Made by a program: the position numbers and the translations under genes | In this document: in pieces, positions 48,276 through 60,120 of the stretch | How positions within the stretch are numbered: the first letter of the stretch is position 1 | Layout: each line of letters opens with the position of its first letter | Notes under the pieces: generated by a model | Seen by the model: only the letters and a program-made list of their open reading frames with translations | What the model was told of the DNA's origin: nothing | Database searches by the model: none | Source: Desmodus rotundus | Lineage: Eukaryota; Chordata; Mammalia; Chiroptera; Phyllostomidae | Assembly: GCF_022682495.2 (NCBI RefSeq) | Contig: NC_071391.1 | Location: 110,281,195 to 110,345,194, forward strand | DNA: 64,000 nucleotides | Direction of reading: 5' to 3'

Positions 48276-48617
48276 AAGGAGAAAAGTTCATATTTGAGTC
48301 ATTCAACCATAGAGTTTCAAAAATGAAGTTTCTACATAGTTACAATGATCATAAAATTATTATTATTTAATTTTTTTAGCATTGGTAGAATCCCCCAATG
48401 AAACTACCTCATTCTGATTTTTTTTCTTTTTTAACTTGAAATATAATTGCTTCAATACATATAAAGTTATTCAGGTTACCAATTTCTTCTTGAGAAAGCT
48501 TTAAAATTGTATTTTTCAAAGAAATTGTCTATTTGTTTTCTGATTATTAAATTTTTTAGCATAATTACTATTAATATTCCTTTATTATTATTGTGGTATT
48601 TATAAGGCTAGTTGTGT

Positions 48618-50820
48618 AATGGGTGCAGGACAGGGGTCCCCTGATAATAGCAGAGCATATTCCCCATAGCCCTTGATTGGGTAGAAGGGGAAGTAGATGA
48701 TACAACATTTAAGATACTTAGTACAACAATGGAAAGTTAATAGCCATGCCTTTCTTCAAGGAAGAAGAGGACTGCTGGCAGGGAGAGGAGAGAGGTGCAC
48801 ATGACTTTAAGAGTATATAGTTTTTGCCTGTTGAGTATGATGTTGGCTGTAAGCCACAGCAATATTTTCACCAATATGTCCCCTAGAGCAAGGGACATAA
48901 AGGAAAGAATAAACAAATGGGACTTCATCAAAGTAAAAAGCTTCTTCAAGGCTAAAAACAGCAAAATGAAAAGGAAACCAACTGTATGGGAAAATATATT
49001 TGCCAATGATACCTCAGACAAGGATTTGATATCCAAAATATATAAAGAACTACACAACTCCACTCCAGGAAGATAAACAACCTAATTAAAAAATGGGCAA
49101 AGGACCTGAACAGACATTTCTCCAAGGAGGACATAAAGAGAGCCCAGAGACTTATGAAAAGATGCTCAGCATCACTAGCCATCAGAGAGATGCAAATTAA
49201 AAGCACAATGAGATAGCACTTCACATTGGTCAGAATGGCCAACATAAACAAATCAACAAACATCAAGTGTTGGAGAAGATGTGGAGACAAAGGAACCCTA
49301 GTACACTGTTGATGGGAATGAACACTAGTATAGCCACTATGGAAAACAGTATGGAATTTCCTCAGAGAACTTTTTAGTTTATGGAACAGCCTTTGACCTG
49401 GAAATTCCACTGTTGGGATTATACCCTAAGAACACTGAAACACCAATCCAAAAGAACCTATTCACCCCAATGTTCATAGCAGCACAATTTACCATAGCCA
49501 AGTGCTGGAAGCAACCTAAGTGCCCACCAGTAAATGAGTGGATCAAAAAACTATGGTACATTTACATGATAGAATATTACACAGCAGAAAGAAAGAAGGA
49601 GCTCCTACTATTTGCAACAGCATGGATTGAACTGGAGAGCATTATGCTAACTGAAATAAGCCAGGCAGTGAAACACAAATACCATGTGATCTCACCTATA
49701 AGTGGCACCTAATCAACAAAGCAAACAAGCAAGCAAAATATAACCAGAGACATTGAAATAAAGAACAACCTGACAGTAACCATAGGGAAGAGGGGAGAGG
49801 GATAATGGAGGAGAATAGGGGAAGGGTCATCAAGGAACATATATAAAGGACACATGGACAAATTCAAAGGGGATAGGATCAAAGGTGGGAGGCAGGGATG
49901 GGTGTGGAGAGGTAGGGGGAAAATGGAGACAACTGTACTCGAACAACAATTTTAAAAAGTCACTTAAAAATAAAAATAAATAAATTTTAAAAATAAGATA
50001 TTTTAAAGCTGGGGGAAAAAAAGGTGTATAGTGACTTCTGACATATCCAGGGGTGGCAGATGCCCACCCTGGTGCTCTTGCATCACTGGGAACTCTTGCC
50101 CTGACTAAAGATGTCAGCCGAAAGAAGGTAAAAGATACAGGGGAAATGGGAAAAATGGCATATCATAGGAGGAGCCAGATATGAGGTCCCATAGAAATTC
50201 TGGGCTGAGTATTTAAAATGAGGGTGAGCTGAAAGAGAGGAGGAAGAAGCCACACAGTTTCAAAGGGTGTAGGGGAGAAAGTCCACCATGAAGAGAAGAG
50301 GTCTGGTGTGTAAGGTGGAAGCCATGTGGTCTGTAATGAGAGAGGAGCTTCTTCTGCTTCTCTGAAGGATGTGTGGAGAAGCCACTCTCTTGGGGACGTA
50401 TATCTCCCTGGATGCCACCATGACCCAGTGTAACACAGCATGTTTTCCTGAACCACTGCATGGAGGCTGGATATAGCACACCCCAGATCCTGAAGGAGAG
50501 AGCTGCTTCAAGAGGATGGCAACTCTGAAACCCACAAGTGCACCTTCCGGAGAGGATGGAGATCTGTTTGTGTGGCCAGCTGATGGAGAGATAAGGATAT
50601 GGGGAACTTCTGAGCATGGTTTTGGCTTGTAGCCTTTTTGGGAGCAAGGGAAGTTGCTGGGTCTCATGCAAGAAGAGGAAGACTCTGAACAAGAGTGCTC
50701 TTAGTCCCCTTGAGATTGGAACCCTGTTAATAAAAACCTGTTCCCTTCAAAACTAATTGTTGAGTCATGTAGATTCAAGGAGCCACACTGCCGAGCCCCA
50801 GTTTGCTGGGTTGTAGCAGG
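48618..50820 (+). mobile_element. Solo LTR, plus strand, split by a young L1
   Basis: Left part 48618-48721, right part about 50006-50820. The right part is GC-richer than the host and carries AATAAAA at about 50730 followed by a 90-bp U5-like end. Old L1 sequence flanks both ends. The long minus-strand open frames at 50163-50692 lie wholly in this LTR in overlapping frames and have no domain, so they are not genes. Length without the L1 is about 0.9 kb. The family is not identified. Confidence 0.55.
48722..49994. mobile_element. Young LINE-1 with a short 5' inversion, inside an LTR
   Basis: From about 48859 the plus strand reads ORF2 ('caccaatatgtcccctagag', 'aaatgggcaaaggacctgaa') through [20 protein letters not shown] and the ORF2 end at about 49710 to a G-rich 3' UTR and A tail. 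The left part (about 48722-48858) contains reversed ORF2 ('atagtttttgcctgttgagt'), which normally lies far upstream, so the 5' end is inverted with an internal gap. The flanks aagatactta (48712-48721) and aagatatttt (49995-50004) are a likely target duplication. Confidence 0.82.
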
Positions 50821-51494
50821 GACCTCTCCTCTTTCTTCATATTGGTGATTTGTATGTCTCTCTTTTTTTTTTCCTGATACATATGGCTAGGGTTTGTAAA
50901 TTTTAAGGAAACAGATTTGAGTCATTCATTCTTGTTACTGATTTTTGTTCTTTATAATCCCCTTAATTATACTTATTTGGTTATAACTTGGCTTTCTCTT
51001 TCAAGCTTCTTAAGGTAGAAATGTTATATATTTTTGTATTCTTTACTTCTTTTCTAATGATAGTATTTAAAGCTATACATTTTGCTCTAATTACTGATTT
51101 AGCTTCACTTTATAAAAACATATTGTTTTGCTTTATTTCAGTTACATATACTTTTAATATATTGCCAAGCCAAAAATGTCTTAATTAATTTCCCAACTGA
51201 TTTTGATTTTGATTTTTTTTTTGAGCGGGAGGGTTCTATAAATATTAGCTAGGATGAGTTTGTAGATGTTCTTGTTCATGAGAGAAAGATTAAGAAAATT
51301 ACAGAGGCATTGCATTTCTTTGTTAAATTGACTTAAAATAAACAGCTACCAGTCTCCATGAATCTTGTTAATTGTAGCAAACAGTCCTTTCTGGAAAACA
51401 ACAAAGAAAGATTGAGACACTTCTTATAAAGTCTAACCCAGGGTCAGTACATAGAAAGTATTGGAATTACTGAGCACTGCTGTTTCATTATGCT

Positions 51495-51705
51495 GAAATG
51501 CAAGTGTAGTAGTGGAAAGATCATGAGTTTTGAGACAAAAACTATGACCTTCAAGAGTCTTTCTTCTCAATTGTGTAACCCCAAGAAATTACCTTAACCA
51601 CTTCTGCTTCACTGTCTCCTGTAATATTAGAAAAGTATTGCATACTTACATTATTGAAATTTAATAGAGATAATGCGCTTGAAATGCTTGGCATTTATGT
51701 TCGTT
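51495..51705 (+). repeat. MIR-type ancient SINE
   Basis: 'gtagtagtggaaagatcatg', 'agttttgagacaaaaactat', 'acttctgcttcactgtctcc' and 'gataatgcgcttgaaatgctt' follow MIR order on the plus strand. Confidence 0.7.
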
Positions 51706-52341
51706 AAATTTTACTTTCCTTTTGCACAAGTAGCTTTCGTTGTATCAAGGGAACATGTCAAAACACCGAAAGAATTGCCTCTTCACCTGGAAAGGGGCCT
51801 CGGGTTAGTTATCTGAGGTAGGATTCAGGCTGACAGTAATGCAATGACCCCCTTCAAATCATACTGTAGTAGTTAGACCACCATATGTCATCACAGATGG
51901 CATGCTCGCAGGAGAGAACTGAGATATTTCAGATAACAAAATAGAGTCAAAAGCACTTTAGAAGGTTAACAGGAAGGTCTAAAATTCTTGAAATTATATC
52001 TAACAGGATTATATACAAAACATTTGGTTTGGGATTTAAAAAGCAACCACACAAGATTGAAAAATGAGAGATTTATTTGAATAGTTTTGATAGGAAAAGT
52101 CAACATTTTTATTGACCACAATATCACTTTAAACCAATAACATAATGAATGTCAAGATAGTTCAAGGTGATTAAGCAAAGTTACATGTTTGTTTCTGTTT
52201 GCAATGAGGATTTTATAAAACTGCAATAAAAATAGACACATAAAAGGAAATGAACTATGTTTGAGAATGAGAAATGTCTCCTATTCATGGATAAAGTAGA
52301 TCTGTTGGTGGTGAAAACAGCACCATAATGTTACCAGAGAT

Positions 52342-52985
52342 TAGACCTTTGATTCAGCAACCTGGATACTTCGGTTCTGGCTAAGAAAAAATTCAGAATC
52401 ATGACTGAAATACAAGCAAAAGTTTATTTCAAAAGTCACAGAGAAATAAAAAGTAAGTGATTAAAGAAGTGAGCCAGATGAGCTGTGTGGACTCAGGAAA
52501 TAAGTTACAGAAGCAAAAGAAGAGCCCTTGGAGCTTTGGAGAGAGAAGCAAAAAAACACACCTGGAAGAAGGGGACTAGGAAAAGGCTCAGGTATGCTCT
52601 ATAGAGAGCCAGCTGGTTTCTTTGTCCTAAGGGCTTTCAAGGGTAGGAATTTTAGGGGTGGCCCCAGGGCAGGATCTCAATAGAATTTTCATTAGCTTTC
52701 TAGGTGTGTCCTTTCAGGGTCATGGTCTCTACTGATTGGTTGGCACTAGGGCAGATGGTCATTAGTCAATGCAGCTGGTCCTGATACCTCACATCAAGGC
52801 TTATCTAGTTTTTCTGCTTTTCTGGGCCTGGGGCTGAAACACCATTGGGCCCTAGGTATTATCCCTAAGAGTTAATGCTTAAGGGATTGGCCATGCAAGG
52901 GCCTATGTGAGAGTTGCAAGAAGCAACACTTCAGACCCTTATTCTTCCTCCAAATGGAGTCTACCATCAACATGCCAAAGGAGAA
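52342..52985 (-). mobile_element. Solo LTR, minus strand
   Basis: On the minus strand: U3 with a CCAAT-type 'gccaaccaatcagtagagac' (about 52730), then 'gagcccttggagctttgg' in reverse, and the polyadenylation region 'gaaataaacttttgcttgta' (about 52425) followed by a U5-like end near 52342. It shares its R/U5 part with 42060-42246 on the other strand. Right limit approximate. No coding region is attached. Confidence 0.65.
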
Positions 52986-53824
52986 GAGGTTAGGGGAGGG
53001 TCTGAACCACATGACCAGTGATATGAAAGTTCAGGGGGTATAAAGGGCATGACAGCAATATGCTAAGGGAGGAAAGGTTACCATGAAGGCAAGGTCCTTG
53101 TTTTCCCAGTTTCTTCCATTGCTATGAAGCCAGGGTTTTCTGCTCTGGTGACTTACATACAGTACCTGGCCCATCATCCTTGCTTTGCTCATGTCTGTCT
53201 AACTGCCTACCACAGATCTAGGAAGTTAAGGGCAAGTACTCATAGGAGCCATTTGCAACAGAAGAGAAAGTTTTGGGGATGACCAACAGAATTACAACAA
53301 TTCTAGCACAAAGGGAGTGAGTGCAAATGGTAGCTGTAACAGGAGTTTGGTTGAACTAATAAATACTAAATTACTTTGCCAGTCCAATCCCTACATTCTT
53401 ACCACCACCATTTCATCCCCCATCCCCCAAGTGAAACAGTAGAGAATCACAACATTTTAGAACTATGAATTATCAAGTGAGGACTAGTATTTAAAGAAAA
53501 TAACATCCTAAAAAGAATTAGTACTTCTCATGTGGTATTTGGTCTCTTGGAGAAATGTACACCCTTGCTAGAATTTTGTTGTCCCTTGTCTAAGATGAAC
53601 TCTTTGCCTCTGATATTGAAATAAATATGTCTACCTTCAAACATCACACTAATTCTAGAAAAATTCAATAAAATTTCTTACTCATGAGAGTGTCTTGAGA
53701 GAAAAAAATAAAACAATTTTATGGGCAGAAAAATACTGGTACAAGTAAGCAGTAATTCTAAAATTAAAAAAAAAAAAGTAAAATCAGTGCCATTACAAAA
53801 GTGTCTTCATTTCTTTGTAGTTAA
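52986..53824. other. Unassigned DNA, possibly LTR-flanking
   Basis: The first 300 bases are GC-richer and may belong to the neighbouring LTR or its internal region. I found no reading frame to support that. Confidence 0.3.
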
Positions 53825-53836
53825 AAAATCTAATTG

Positions 53837-54546
53837 GTATAGCCACTGTGGAAAGCAGAATGGAGTTACCTCACAAAATTAGGAATGGAACTACTTTATG
53901 ACCCAGTGATTTCAGCTCTGTAAATGTATCCAAAGAAACCTGAAACACTAATTTGAAAGGATATATACAATCCTATGCTCATTGCAGCATTATTTACTTT
54001 AGCCAAGATCTGGAAACAGCCCAAGGGTCCATCAGTAGATCAGTGGATAAAAAAGCTCTTACACATTTATTTATAGAATTGAATACTACTCAGCCATAAA
54101 AAAGAAGGAAATCTTACCTTTTGCAACAGCATGGTTGGACCTGGAGAGTATTATGCAAAGTGAAATAAACCAGTCAGAGAAAGACAAATGGCTTATGATT
54201 TCATTTATATGTGGAATCTAGTGAACAAAATGAACAAACAAAATAGAAATAGATTCATAGCTGTCAGAGGGGAGAGGGTTGGGAGGCTGGGTGAAATAGG
54301 TGAAGGGGTTAAGCAAAAACTGAAAAAAACTTGTAAACAGACAGTGGTATGATCATTAGCAGAGGAAAATGTGGATGGGAAGAGGCAGGAGAGGATAAAG
54401 AATTGATAAATGATGATGGAAAGAGACATGACAGGGAGGTGAACAAACAATACAATATACAGACGATGTATAAAGGAATTGTTCACCTTAAACCTCTATA
54501 ATTTTATTAACTAATGTAACCCAATGAATTCAATAAAAAGAAAAAG
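53837..54546 (+). mobile_element. LINE-1 tail (about 710 bp), intermediate age
   Basis: ORF2 C-terminal sequence ('gtatagccactgtggaaagc', 'aatactactcagccataaaa') and a 3' UTR end at 'attcaataaaaag'. The target duplication aaaatctaattg (53825-53836 and 54547-54558) is identical at both ends. Stops in ORF2 and a different 3' UTR suggest an older subfamily than the copies at 38 and 61 kb. Confidence 0.9.
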
Positions 54547-54558
54547 AAAATCTAATTG

Positions 54559-55111
54559 TGGTTTATTGTGAAATATAGAAAATATTTATAAAAAGGAACA
54601 ATATGAATCCAATATCCATATTTTTGAAGTACCATTAGCAGAGATCTGCTTCCAGTAATGTCTAGCTAATATCATATTAATCCTCCTAAAATAAAAGTTT
54701 TAAATTTAAACAAAATATTAATAAACAACCAAATGAAGGCCCTAGAAAACTGCCAAAAGCAGGTAAAAACTGGAAAGCAGTTGATGACTGTATCAGGACA
54801 ATGTAATGAGTAGGAATTGTGTTTTGTGAATTTTCTCCAGTGGGTGATCCCCAGTCTTTGTAGTTCAAGGTTGCATGAAGTCATGTAGAAATTTGCTGCC
54901 TATGTGTTCTATGAACTGGAGAACAGAATTGGAACTTCTGGAAGATAAGGCAAGTAAAGAATAAAATTTCAGAAAAGAGGAAAATTCAGAAGAGTAGACA
55001 ACAAAATTTTGTATAAACTTCACTGAAAAAGTTTGGATGAGTTCTGAACCACACATGCATGAAGAACTTTCTAGAAGTTTCTGATGACTGCAAAACCTAA
55101 AATAGTAGCCC
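54559..55111. other. Unassigned DNA
   Basis: No gene or named repeat. Overlapping minus-strand open frames near 54672-55140 show no domain. Confidence 0.35.
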
Positions 55112-55335
55112 TTGCTGGGATGGCTTAGTTGGTGTGTCATCCCGTAACCAAGTGGTTGAGGTTTGATTCCCAGTTAGCACACATACCTAGATCGCAGGTT
55201 TGATCGCTTGTCTGGCTGCATACAATCCCCAATCCTGGCAGATGTTGAAGGAAACCAATTGATGCTTTTCTCTCACATTAATGTTTCTCTCTCCCCCTTC
55301 CTCTCTCCCTAAAAAGCAATGCAAATATGTCTTCA
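55112..55335 (+). mobile_element. VES-related SINE, diverged subfamily
   Basis: Head 'cttgctgggatggcttagtt', box B-like 'ggtttgattcccagttagca', 'ttctctcacattaatgtttc', CT-rich stretch and an A tail (55341-55353 region). Confidence 0.85.
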
Positions 55336-55500
55336 GGTGAAGAAAAAAAAAAAAGCCCTGAAAGGGTGGAACTACTGAACAACTGCAGCACAGTATAAAA
55401 AGACAACTATTTCTAGGTTAATTCTAAGTTCACTGTCAGGTAGAGCAAAAATCAACTCTCTTAAAAGGAAAATAGCATAATTCAAAATGTCTACAATTTA

Positions 55501-55582
55501 TCATTCACAACATCATGTACACATATATATGTATACCTATATGTATATATGTGTGTGTATGTGTATTTGTGTGTGTGTGCAT
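55501..55582. repeat. AT/GT-rich alternating purine-pyrimidine tract
   Basis: Alternating 'tacacatatatatgtatacc' and 'tatatgtgtgtgtatgtgta'. Simple sequence next to a SINE, with possible Z-DNA character. Confidence 0.85.
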
Positions 55583-55589
55583 GTATCTA

Positions 55590-55785
55590 TGTATCTTGCT
55601 GGCTGGGTAGAGCATTGCCTTGATTTGCCAAGGTTGTGGACTTGATCCTTGTTCAGAGCACATGCCACAAACAACCAATGAATGCGCAAATAAATGGATC
55701 AACAAATTGATGGTTCTCTCTCTCTCTCTATCTCTCTCTCCTCTTCCTCTCTTGCTCCCTCTAAAGTCAATAATTTAAAAAATCA
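55590..55785 (+). mobile_element. tRNA-derived SINE, old VES-like copy
   Basis: 'cttgctggctgggtagagca', 'acttgatccttgttcagagc' (decayed box B) and a CTCTCT block ending in 'ctaaagtcaataatttaaaa'. Confidence 0.75.
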
Positions 55786-55981
55786 GACACGAATAGAAAC
55801 AAAAACATTTGACCTATATTCAAAAGACAACACAGTCAGTTGAGACTGATACAGAAATGGCCCAGATGTTAGAATGAATAGAAATAGATTTAAATGTTGC
55901 TGTCACTAATATATTCAAGTATTTACAAAAAAACCTTGTGCAATAGTGAAACTAGAATATTTATACAAAAATTAAAAATAG

Positions 55982-56088
55982 ATTTTTTTATTGTTGTTCA
56001 ATTATAGTTGTATTTGTTTTTCCCCCATTACTCTCCCCTGTTCCACCCACCCCCCACCTCCCACAGTCAATCCTCCCCAAATTGTCTA
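55982..56088 (-). mobile_element. Tiny LINE-1 3'-UTR insertion (about 100 bp)
   Basis: 'ttttattgttgttcaattat' then a C/T-rich block (56021-56077) is the reversed bat L1 3' end. Too short for anything but the 3' UTR. Confidence 0.8.
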
Positions 56089-57805
56089 TTTTTAAATAAC
56101 TGGAATTCTAGAATTAAATTTTATAAAATACAAAATTGAAGTTTTACTGAATGATTTTAACTACAGGTTAAAGTCAGAAGTAAATGTCACTTAAATTGTT
56201 AATAGACCAATAGAAATGACCCAGTCCAAATAATTGAGAAACATTTTTTAATTAAAAGATTATCCGTTAACTGTATGATTACATAAATTCATATGTATTC
56301 AAATGAAGTCATAGAAGGAGGAAGAGAAAAAATAATAGTTATGTAAATATTTGAAGAAATGTTTTAATACTTCCCAAATTGTTGAATGACACAGACATTT
56401 ATATCCAAGCCACTTCAAAAAACCAATCAATATAAATACAAAGAAAATGCTGTGTAGGCACATTAGAGTCAAATTTTCAAAATCCAAAGATAATAAAAAT
56501 ATCATAAAAGCATCCAAAGCAAAATAATAGATTACATACACATAAAATAAGAAAGACAGCTGCATTCTTTTCAGAAACAATGCAGAAGAAAAAAATAATA
56601 AGAAAACATTCTTTATAATAGGGAAACCAGAGGAAAAAAATCATTTTATTAAAATTTCAAACCCAGCAAAACTATCATTCATATAAAGGCGAAATAAAGG
56701 TTCCTATAGGTACAAACATGCATAAATGTGCACCTAGTAGCACTGCACTGCAAATAACAATATGTAGTTTACTTAAGATGAAGAGAAATGAGATGAAGGA
56801 AATGTGTTAGAAGAAATGCGGGGCACCAAAATGGTAAATATAATACTGACTTGGAGTTTATAAAGTATGATATGAGTTACACATGGAAAAAATAGTACAG
56901 AATATGATGGTAGCTGGATCTATTCATGGCAAGATTCTTATATTTTATGTAAAAGCTTAAAGATGTGTATTTCATCCTTAAAGAAACAACTAAAAATTGT
57001 GAGGAGGCATAGTTACATAATATAAGAAATACCCTAAATAGTAAAAACAAAACTAGAATAACTCTAATATAAAGGCAAGAAAAAAAAATTAGGTAGGAGG
57101 GATCGGATAAATAAAATCAAAGAGAAAAGTAGTAGAGCATATCTATCAATAGTTATAAAACTATTAATGGTATAAGAACTCAAAATACAAAGCAGAAATA
57201 GGACGGATAAAAAATCTAGAAAAGTATATGCTGCCTGCAGGGTCATACTTTGGATTTACGACACTGATAATGTTAAAGCGAAATGATGGAAAGTGAGATG
57301 TCTTATACAACACTAAAAAACTGTATGATTATAAAAATAGCAGAACATATGAGGTATCAAAACAAAGAATATTACCTGATATGATTAAAATCTCAAATAT
57401 CAGGAAGATATAAATCTCTAGTAAATTCACTTAATATCATAATTTTTAAAAAGTAACAAAACTTATAAACGTAAGGGATTTAGGGATAAATCAAAAAAAA
57501 AAACCCCATAGTGTTTTAAAAAGCTCTGCTAGTGTCAATGGACAAAAAAAGCAGTAAAGATATGGAAGAACAAAACAACACTCTCTATCACTCTAAGTAA
57601 ATGGTCTTTTACAAAATACTACATCAAATAATTCTAGAATATACATTATTTTCAAGTGCACATGGAGTACTAACCAAAACAAGGCATACCCTGCTGGGGA
57701 TAAAATAAATCTCAGTAACATCAAAGATCAAAATATTATAAAGCATACTCTGAAAATAGTGTTCTTAAGTTAGTAATTACAATGTAGTATTTTATATATT
57801 TTTAA

Positions 57806-57940
57806 AATAGTGCAGTTTATTGTATTTTTTCCATTATCTTTTATTCCACTCATGTCCTCTTTCACCTCCACCCATCTCCCTCCCCTCTGCAATCGCCCTA
57901 GTTGTTAGTGCCCATGAGTCCTTTTTTGTTTGATCCCTGA
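57806..57940 (-). mobile_element. LINE-1 3'-UTR fragment, minus strand
   Basis: 'ttattgtattttttccatta' followed by a C/T-rich region to 'gtgcccatgagtcc' is the reversed L1 3' UTR. It abuts a plus-strand L1 tail at about 57942. Confidence 0.82.
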
Positions 57941-57941
57941 A

Positions 57942-58258
57942 ATAAGCCAGTCAGAGAAAGACAGACACCATATGATTTCACTCGTATGTGTAATCTAATG
58001 AGCAAACTGAACTAACAAGCAAAACAGAGACAGACTCAGAGAGGAGGCTGACAGCTATGGCGTTGGGGGACTGGTTGGGAAGGGATCTAGAGAAAAAAGG
58101 ACAGAGAGAGGAACAACAGTGTGGTGATCGTGGGGGTGGGGGTGGAGGTGAAAAAGAGTATATGGGGATAAATGTTAATGTAAAAAATACAATACAAGTA
58201 AACTATAAAAAATGGAGGGAAATTTATGGATATACATATTTATATGAGAAATAAAAAA
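57942..58258 (+). mobile_element. LINE-1 tail, plus strand, head-to-head with the previous piece
   Basis: 'gaaataagccagtcagagaa' (end of ORF2), then the G-rich 3' UTR with (gtgggg)-type runs at 58128-58150 and the end 'aaaaaatacaatacaagtaa'. A further A-rich part follows to about 58258. Confidence 0.85.
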
Positions 58259-59055
58259 GTAAAAATTTCCTATCATAAGAAACAAAAAGAATCCGATAAA
58301 TATTCTATGAGCCAATGAGGATTTTGCCTCACTTATGGTAACTCCAGTACTTTGCTGTCAAATCTGGTCCCCCTCTAGCTCTTTGTGTTGAGGAGGAGCG
58401 CTGAAGTCAGACAGCATGGGGGATGAATGTCAGCCTCACCCAGGAGTGACACAGGGAGCCTCACTCAGCCTCCAGACTGAGTAACGTGGTTAAAAGTAGT
58501 GGTTTGGTAAATGAGATGTCAGCCCAGTGAGCCCGGTGAGCCATCAGACTAAATCAACTGAATCTGATGTACATCTTTGTCACTCAGGCTTATTTATATT
58601 ATATAAATATATATATGTATACATTTATTATATATATTTATTTACTCATACTATATTATATATAATAAATTAAAACCACTTGGAAATAAATGGGTGCAAC
58701 CATCAGAAGGTGAGATAACCTAGTCATCTCAGAGGCAGATACAATGTATAATAGTAACAACTAGTAAAATAATAATAACCATAATTATTCTTAGAATAAA
58801 AAAATACCAATAGTAACAATTATTAAGAATCTGAACTGGGATTCATGCAGGGTAGGCATTACCCTGAGTTAGGGTAGGGTAGGCGTCTAAGATGGGGATC
58901 CTTCCATGTATCATTTTATCCATCTTCATACCTCCAGGGCCTATAGGAATGTCTAGCACACCACAGGTCTTCAGTAGAGGACGATGTTATCACCTACTTT
59001 TTTTCTTTTGGTCTTGGATACTGTGATGGTTTAAATCGATGTTTTTTCCCTGTCT
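58259..59055. other. Unassigned block inside the ancient L1
   Basis: Not L1-like. It includes an AT-repeat (58596-58675) and a possible MIR/L2 end ('cctccagggcctataggaat' near 58935). It must have entered the L1 after it landed, or derives from an older insertion. Confidence 0.4.
58596..58675. repeat. (AT)-rich low-complexity run
   Basis: Alternating tatata stretches with short breaks. Confidence 0.9.
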
Positions 59056-59091
59056 TGATCATCAAGGAAATCAGAAATAAAAATCTAGCAA

Positions 59092-59155
59092 AAGAAGAAG
59101 GGGGAGGAGGAGAAGATGGAGGAAGGAGAGGGGGAGGAGGAGAAGGAAAGAAAAA
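59092..59155. repeat. GGA-rich low-complexity run
   Basis: Purine-only text of gaggaggaga type inside the ancient L1. The minus-strand open frame across it is an artefact of simple sequence. Confidence 0.9.
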
Positions 59156-60120
59156 CATTAAGAAAAAGAAGCAAATAATCATATAAAAGCATGAAAATGA
59201 GAAAATAAAACAGTAATTTAAAAATAACCAAAATTTATTCTTTAAAAACACATATTAACAAGATAGACAAAAGGAGAGCAGAATTATCAGCTCCATAAAT
59301 ATTTAAATAAATATTTATATCAACTATCCTTAAAAGAGGTATATAAATTATAATAAATAACTCACCAAATTACTACAATTTCCTTGAAAAGATATAACAA
59401 TACAAATATATCAATTGTAAAATTTACATTTTTTTTCAGAAACACTACCACAAAGAAACCTTAAGGCCCATATGGCTTTACTGTTGAGTTCCTCCATTCA
59501 TGGATGATAAAGCATCATATATATTAAGTTCTTCTAAAAATAAAGTAAAGAAACTACCTAACCCATTTTATAAAGTCAGCAAACCCAGATATAAAAACCA
59601 AACTAAACACATTACAAAAAACAAAACCGTAGAGTATAAATTCCTGAAAATGTAGCAAAATCAAGCCAGCAATATATGCAATGTAAAATAACTTACTATT
59701 AAGTGACATTTGTTCCAAATATGCAAGGTTGGTGTAACATTTAAAAACTACCAACTGAATACAAGGGGAAAATTATAGGATCACAATATATGCAGAAAAA
59801 TCATTTGGTAAAGTTCAGCATCCATCCATAATGTAAAACTCTCAATAAACTATGCGGAAGGAAACTTCTCAGTATGATAAAAGACATCCACATAACACCT
59901 ATAGCTAATGCCATGTTGAAATGTAAAATAGTAAATGCTTCCCTTTCATTTAGGGACATGGTTCAGGTGTCCATTCTCACCATGTATGTAGCCTTGTGTT
60001 GAATATTCTAGCAACATGGCAAAAACAAATGCATGTAGTTTAGGAAGGAAGAAATAAAACTATTTTCATTCATAGAAGATATGATTGCTAATAAAGAAAT
60101 CCTTTAGAAATTAATAATCA

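Larger units (their letters stand above)
46985..51240 (-). mobile_element. Ancient LINE-1 (L1M-type), minus strand, split by two LTRs
   Basis: L1 pieces: 46985-47750 (ORF2 C-terminus reversed: 'agagtttcatataaatggaa', 'gatataccaaaatgtgttca'; then 'tccattcctggaacaaactt' in the RT region), about 48280-48617 ('accaatttcttcttgagaaa') and about 50822-51240 ('tctttcttcatattggtgat', 'aaatgtcttaattaatttcc'). Taken in order they are collinear along L1 ORF2. The whole is full of stops. It hosts the LTRs at 47752-48275 and 48618-50820. Confidence 0.72.

Noticed and set aside
48952..49410. 152-codon minus-strand open frame
   Set aside because: Antisense of young L1 ORF2, with no independent coding evidence.
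50163..50692. Long overlapping minus-strand open frames (97, 135 and 159 codons)
   Set aside because: They overlap each other in different frames inside an LTR-like region, have no recognisable domain and begin and end without any gene context. Chance frames in GC-richer DNA are the better explanation.
55501..55582. Possible origin, or CRISPR-like short repeats
   Set aside because: It is only alternating AT/GT simple sequence without spacers. CRISPR arrays are not expected in a mammalian nuclear genome.
59092..59155. Proline-rich minus-strand open frame (58994-59251)
   Set aside because: It is produced by the GGA-rich simple repeat and has no domain.
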